DNA of 8,785 nt from JBGFRR01 sp041695045. GTDB taxonomy: Bacteria; Bacteroidota; Ignavibacteria; UBA10030. The notes beneath the pieces are model-generated. The model was given only the letters and a program-made list of their open reading frames with translations. It did not search any database and was not told the DNA's origin. The stretch spans positions 1 through 8,785 of the forward strand of contig JBGFRR010000138.1 of assembly GCA_041695045.1 (NCBI GenBank), in the 5' to 3' direction. Both the position numbers and the translations under genes were made by a program. This document shows, in pieces, positions 5,411-8,785 of this stretch. How positions within the stretch are numbered: the first letter of the stretch is position 1; every line of letters begins with the position of its first letter.

Positions 5411-6082
5411 TTATTTTAGCAACAGCATCGTTCTCCGAAGTCCGCCAGAGGCGGATGTCTGGCCCGTGTGATCCCGAACGTCAAGCCGGTAGACATAGAG
5501 ACCGCTTGCCACGCCGCTAGCGTTCCAGTGATGTTGATGGTACCCGGGAAGTTGCTCACCGTCCACCAGTGTAGCGACTTCTTGCCCCAGGAGATTGAAG
5601 ACTTTCAGACTCACCCTGCCGTGAGCGGGTAACTGATAACCGATTGTGGTGGCGGGATTGAACGGGTTGGGATAGTTCTGGAACAGCTCAAACGTTTCGG
5701 GCGCAGAAACGGCAATGCGAATCTCTTTCGTCCAACGTTCCCCCTTTGAGTTGCTGATGACAAAGCTCAACGACTGCTCTTGACCGATGGGAGCGGATTT
5801 GTCCACCGAAAACACAAATAGCGCAGGCTCTTCTTCTCCTGCTGCCACGGAGCGTATTGTCTGTTCCTTCTGCGCAAACTGTAGCCAGGCGGGAGCGTTC
5901 TCAATCCGCACTCCGATCCCGCTTGATGCGCCAGCATCAAGCGGGACAATCCGCATTCCAGACGTGTTTGCCACCGCAAGCTCAATGATGTTCCCTCGTG
6001 AGGCAAAGGGTAGGTGATAAACAGTTTGCGCCGTTGCCGTCGTCGCAACGAGTATCGCTGACACGATGGATTTCCAGTTCAT
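5411..6082 (-). CDS. Secreted protein with T9SS-type C-terminal sorting domain
   Basis: 223 residues. A signal peptide covers about residues 1-18 (cleavage near TATA-QT). Residues 20-128 are a small, probably beta-sandwich region of unknown function. Residues 130-223 are a type A sorting domain: FELFQNYPNPFNPATTI, a VSLKVFNLLGQEVATLV strand, and GLYVYRL before the final RTMLLLK. In Bacteroidota and relatives this domain directs periplasmic proteins through the type IX system to the surface or medium. The cargo part is unusually small and has no enzyme motif, so this may be a structural or adhesive surface protein, or a shrunken remnant of a larger one. The start is ATG at 6082 behind GGAGGAGGAG (6094-6085). 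It lies 33 bases after the 503-residue gene and probably belongs to the same operon. Two perfect palindromes fall inside the coding sequence, one of them in the normally conserved last 20 residues. Confidence 0.9.
   Translation of the reverse strand: MNWKSIVSAILVATTATAQTVYHLPFASRGNIIELAVANTSGMRIVPLDAGASSGIGVRIENAPAWLQFAQKEQTIRSVAAGEEEPALFVFSVDKSAPIGQEQSLSFVISNSKGERWTKEIRIAVSAPETFELFQNYPNPFNPATTIGYQLPAHGRVSLKVFNLLGQEVATLVDGEQLPGYHQHHWNASGVASGLYVYRLDVRDHTGQTSASGGLRRTMLLLK
5441..5455. repeat. Short palindrome inside the T9SS gene, near its 3' end
   Basis: TCCGCC (5441-5446) and GGCGGA (5450-5455) are perfectly complementary around AGA. In the protein it encodes the ASGG part of TSASGGL, between the usual GLYVYRL strand and the final RTMLLLK. 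That is a place where family members normally have only a short strand connection. It resembles the other triloop palindromes in this window. Confidence 0.5.
5917..5946. repeat. 13-bp perfect inverted repeat inside the T9SS gene
   Basis: TCCCGCTTGATGC (5917-5929) and GCATCAAGCGGGA (5934-5946) are perfect complements around the four-base loop GCCA. The tract is translated in frame as PLDAGASSG (about residues 47-55) in the first part of the mature protein. A 13-bp perfect stem within coding sequence is unlikely to be chance. It looks like a REP-type palindrome that entered the gene without breaking the frame. Confidence 0.65.
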
Positions 6083-6084
6083 GG

Positions 6085-6094
6085 CTCCTCCTCC
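6085..6094 (-). promoter_or_regulatory. Strong ribosome binding site of the T9SS gene
   Basis: GGAGGAGGAG on the minus strand, ending two bases before the ATG at 6082, with its GGAGG core about seven bases upstream. It settles the start of the T9SS-domain protein. The hairpin at 6096-6116 ends directly beside it. Confidence 0.75.
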
Positions 6095-6095
6095 G

Positions 6096-6116
6096 GGTCG
6101 AGCAAGCTGCTCGACC
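6096..6116. repeat. 9-bp palindrome bridging a stop codon and the next ribosome binding site
   Basis: GGTCGAGCA (6096-6104) and TGCTCGACC (6108-6116) are perfectly complementary around AGC. The right edge touches the first base of the TAG stop of the 503-residue gene (6116-6118), and the left edge is one base from the GGAGGAGGAG site of the next gene. It may be a REP-like element or an intercistronic stem affecting mRNA stability or coupling. No U-run follows, so it is not an intrinsic terminator. Confidence 0.6.
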
Positions 6117-7627
6117 TACAATTTTGAAATCAGATACTCCGCGTTAAACTTCAGCAGGGCATAGGCCTCGCTGGTGATCTGCCTGTCCCCTTGGGAGACA
6201 TCTTCCGGGTCGCTGCGCTGGTCCTCTTCTTCGAACAGATCTTCGACTTCATCAACAAAGTCCCGCAGGATATCCTTCGCCGCTCTTCTATTGTTGCAAC
6301 GAAGTTGTCGCTTTGCGTCGTTTAACTCGGCATTCAAGTCTTGCACGATGTCCCGGTTTTTGATCCAGCCCAGGGCAAAAGCTTGGCGTGTGTAGCTGAT
6401 GAGGGTGTCGAGGAAAGCAGGTGGCGTAAGGACGATTGCCGGATCCATGGGACCGATTGTGTACCCCACGACAGCATTGTTCATGAGATCCCTTCGAGAA
6501 TCCTCGGGGGTAAGATCAGGTTCATCCGGCTCCGTCGTTGGACTTGGAGCGTGACCCTGTACGTAGTACTTGATGATCGTAGGTATCTGTGTATCCCGTA
6601 GCCCAAAACCACTTTGAGTTCTGCCAGGCTTGATCATGTGGAGTTTGTACCAATCAGACAAGACCCAATAGCGTCCGCGAATTGGGCTTACCTTCGCGTG
6701 AACCCACCCGCGTGGTCCATATTGCTCCGCATCGGGATTGATCCCTTCAAACCAGATGCGCTGAATCATCTGTTTACTCGTCGCATGATTCGACCATGTG
6801 TAATTGTACACCAAACTATCGTTTTGCTCACGCCTCACCTCACACTTGACTGTGGCTGTAAGCCTATTCATCGGCAAAAACTCCCGGCATCGAATCTGCG
6901 GAGTATTTGGCCACATGCCGTAGAGTATCCCATTCCAACTGTATGTAACGCAAGGACGAACTTCCATCAACGTATCGGGCATCAATGCGTCTTCTTTGTC
7001 CCAAAACGCGCGTATTTCCATTACCCCATCCCCTTCGTAGTCGAAGAACTCGAACAATCTCCCGGTGCTTCGTATTACCGATTTGCCAGTTTCAGGATCG
7101 ATATCGTTAAGAATCCTTCCCCTTGTTCCGTCCCAACTGATAATCCATAAATAGTTTGTCGGGTACCGCAGATCAAAAGAACGCACAGGGAAAAGCAGTT
7201 CAACCTGACCATCGTTGTTCAGATCCATCGTACCGTACAGCTCGTTTCCGGCTGCATCTGGCATCAGCGGGCCAGTATCCCAAGTAATTTGACCGTTCTC
7301 AAAGAAACCTACAACCTTCCTTTCTTCCTGAATCTCATCAATAGATTTCTCTGCGAGCGTTGGGCTGGCAAAAAAAATCATTTTACCTTGAAGAGTCCCG
7401 TAAGGATCGGTAATTTCGTATCCTCCCGGATACGACCATATCGTTCCAATAAGAGAGTCAAGCGAGTAAAAGTATGGATCGTAATCCTGACCGTATCGGC
7501 TTTTCAGTGCACTTTGAATCTGGTGCTTTATCGCCGGATCAAATTCCTGTGCTTGAAGAAGATCTCCACTTGAAGAGGAAACAAAATAAAGGATAAGCAA
7601 TGAAATAATCCTGACCGACTTTATCAT
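6116..7627 (-). CDS. Secreted protein with DxNxDG motifs and a helical C-terminal domain
   Basis: 503 residues, no assigned function. A signal peptide covers about 1-27 (a hydrophobic IISLLILYFVSSSS, cleavage near LQAQ). The middle has two calcium-loop-like, FG-GAP/VCBS-style motifs, DLNNDGQVE (135-143) and DYEGDGVME (196-204), each followed by hydrophobic and aromatic beta stretches. Residues 361-382 are a Pro/Asp/Glu linker. The C-terminal part (about 400-503) is helical: FLDTLISYTRQAFALGWIKN, a basic helical stretch, an acidic stretch (461-475), then ITSEAYALLKFNAEYLISKL. I recognise this tail as recurring in secreted proteins of this group (FIMAH-like), not as a proven domain hit. There is no sorting domain of its own. 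The start is ATG at 7627, with GAGGAG (7639-7634) overlapping the upstream stop codon. The 10-base gap indicates translational coupling with the transglycosylase-like gene. Likely periplasmic or surface; calcium binding is inference. Confidence 0.8.
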   Translation of the reverse strand: MIKSVRIISLLILYFVSSSSGDLLQAQEFDPAIKHQIQSALKSRYGQDYDPYFYSLDSLIGTIWSYPGGYEITDPYGTLQGKMIFFASPTLAEKSIDEIQEERKVVGFFENGQITWDTGPLMPDAAGNELYGTMDLNNDGQVELLFPVRSFDLRYPTNYLWIISWDGTRGRILNDIDPETGKSVIRSTGRLFEFFDYEGDGVMEIRAFWDKEDALMPDTLMEVRPCVTYSWNGILYGMWPNTPQIRCREFLPMNRLTATVKCEVRREQNDSLVYNYTWSNHATSKQMIQRIWFEGINPDAEQYGPRGWVHAKVSPIRGRYWVLSDWYKLHMIKPGRTQSGFGLRDTQIPTIIKYYVQGHAPSPTTEPDEPDLTPEDSRRDLMNNAVVGYTIGPMDPAIVLTPPAFLDTLISYTRQAFALGWIKNRDIVQDLNAELNDAKRQLRCNNRRAAKDILRDFVDEVEDLFEEEDQRSDPEDVSQGDRQITSEAYALLKFNAEYLISKL

Positions 7628-7637
7628 GATGAACTCC

Positions 7638-8785
7638 TCACTCGGCTGAAGGCCGGTATTTTTTTGATTTTCTCACAACTGTCGAGCCATAGCCTGGCTC
7701 CCCGGGATTGTGTAACTGGAATGTCATCTCCCAAGTCTTCTCAAATCCCTCAGGCCACACAACATCAGGAAGCGACGCCGATTTTCCCTTCTTGAGAACC
7801 TGACGCAGATTTTTAAGTGTGAAGTCTACGTATCGAGGAAAAGCGAATGCATGTTCATTCAAAAGCTCTGGTGGGGTCTCCTCCTTACTTCTCGCCATAT
7901 ATGTGGTACCGTCTGTCCCATAGGTATCGCCCGTTTCTTGAAATCGCTCGACCACTGCCGTCGTGTACATCATCTGGATGAGCCCGTAGGATGCTACAAC
8001 GCGGGTCTGAGCTGTTTGCAAGTACTTTTCCCGCAGTTCTCCTTGAAGGATTTCATCTGCCAATCTAACACGTGCTGCAAGAGCCAATTGTCTTTTAGTA
8101 AGTGATTTCGCGTTGTCCCATGAACGACGAAACCTGTCGTACCATTTGCCTAGTTCTTTCGTCAAAGGTCTTGTTTCATTGTGGCTATCGATGACATAGA
8201 GTCCATCCAAATTCACGTATTTCTCGAAATTAGAGCCAAGAAAATCTGCAATCACCATTGGCGACCGCGGATAGTCAATCGGCTGTACGTTTGCGTGACC
8301 ATCAGGGAATAACCCTCCCATACTCGATGGATTGACATTTATTACAAAGGGTAGTCCAGAGGCAAGTAATGAGCTTCTTTTCTTGACATCTCTTTGAATC
8401 GCTAAATCGGAAAACGGCTCATACCGATATGCAGGCGTGAAATCTGTTTCCTTCTCGATTTGCCCCTTTATCATTTGAGGAGAAATACCATAAATCCCTC
8501 CAAATTTGATCAGTTCTTCATCGAGGTTAAACTCCGTGTTCTTTACATTTTTGATATTGTTGAAGGTCGTTCCAAACTTTCTAGGCTTCTTGACCTCGAT
8601 CACAACCTCTCCCGTCTTTCCGCCGGAGCTTGCTGTCAACTTCACTTTGTACCTCTTTCCTTCTTCCCAATATCGCCCGACGAGCCTAATCAACCCAGCC
8701 GGCAAATTCTTCATCCCGGCAAACGTATTGCCCGACCAGACCGCATATTTCTTCTCCCAATATACGGGGTTTTTGCTACTACCCT
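7638..8785 (-). CDS. Divergent lytic-transglycosylase-like protein (N-terminus off right edge)
   Basis: The frame is open to the right edge: 23 codons precede the first internal ATG (8714), so the true start lies outside and about 381 residues are visible. Numbering from that Met, residues 1-45 with the preceding segment look like the end of an Ig-like beta domain (RYKVKLTASSGG, GEVVIEVKKP). The rest resembles the SLT/goose-lysozyme fold: a helix GGIYGISPQMIKGQIEKET with candidate catalytic Glu89, then SYGLIQMMYTTA (243-253) matching the GLMQxMPxTA motif, and LHNPGEPGYGSTVVRK (334-349) resembling the YNxG...Y..KV motif. About 150 residues separate Glu89 from GLIQ, where SLT enzymes usually have 10-20. 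The expected activity is cleavage of peptidoglycan glycan strands in the periplasm; the large insertion makes this tentative. First visible gene of a tight three-gene run; low G+C compared with the left of the window. Confidence 0.6.
   Translation of the reverse strand, partial: GSSKNPVYWEKKYAVWSGNTFAGMKNLPAGLIRLVGRYWEEGKRYKVKLTASSGGKTGEVVIEVKKPRKFGTTFNNIKNVKNTEFNLDEELIKFGGIYGISPQMIKGQIEKETDFTPAYRYEPFSDLAIQRDVKKRSSLLASGLPFVINVNPSSMGGLFPDGHANVQPIDYPRSPMVIADFLGSNFEKYVNLDGLYVIDSHNETRPLTKELGKWYDRFRRSWDNAKSLTKRQLALAARVRLADEILQGELREKYLQTAQTRVVASYGLIQMMYTTAVVERFQETGDTYGTDGTTYMARSKEETPPELLNEHAFAFPRYVDFTLKNLRQVLKKGKSASLPDVVWPEGFEKTWEMTFQLHNPGEPGYGSTVVRKSKKYRPSAE

Noticed and set aside
6614..7150. 178-codon plus-strand frame
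   Set aside because: It is antisense to the 503-residue secreted protein, which has a signal peptide, ribosome site and recognisable motifs.

Overview
This window comes from a bacterium. The best match is the Bacteroidota/Chlorobiota (FCB) group, probably an Ignavibacteria-like lineage. The main evidence is a type IX secretion (T9SS)-style C-terminal sorting domain with the NYPNPFNPATTI signature (5411-6082). Supporting evidence is a promoter whose -10 region also reads as the Bacteroidota TAnnTTTG box, and a secreted protein with DxNxDG motifs and a helical C-terminal tail of a kind I associate with this group. The placement is inference from signatures; there is no rRNA or other marker here. 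Every recognisable gene lies on the minus strand, so transcription runs from high to low coordinates.

Right part (about 5411-8785): a tight run of three genes for probable exported proteins. In order of transcription they are a divergent lytic-transglycosylase-like protein whose N-terminus lies off the right edge (7638-8785), a 503-residue secreted protein with two calcium-loop-like motifs and a helical C-terminal domain (6116-7627, 10 bases after the previous stop), and a small secreted protein ending in a T9SS-type sorting domain (5411-6082, 33 bases further on). The two right-hand genes look clearly lower in G+C than the left end of the window.

Middle part (about 4128-5285): a zone with signs of rearrangement. 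It holds the 5' quarter of a YtcJ-type amidohydrolase that stops abruptly (4863-5285), then a stand-alone CheY-like receiver (4458-4820), then about 330 non-coding bases filled with hairpins. These include a terminator-like stem and a mosaic of two inverted CTCGTTCC...GGAATGCA units. Short perfect palindromes of the same style also occur inside and at the edge of the T9SS gene.

Left part (1-4127): recG, the replication-fork and recombination helicase, with a TTG start; a small membrane protein with a zinc ribbon at each end (1344-1808), probably cotranscribed with recG; a 335-base intergenic stretch carrying a strong promoter; and an ATP-grasp ligase of the D-Ala-D-Ala ligase superfamily (995 to beyond base 1). 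That ligase keeps the ATP/Mg residues but differs at positions that define the D-alanine pocket.

I see no rRNA, tRNA, CRISPR array, transposase, phage gene or complete defence system. The most unusual signals are the palindromes embedded in coding sequence, the mosaic repeat, the strong G-quadruplex motif in the zinc-ribbon gene, the non-canonical ligase, and the exported three-gene module.
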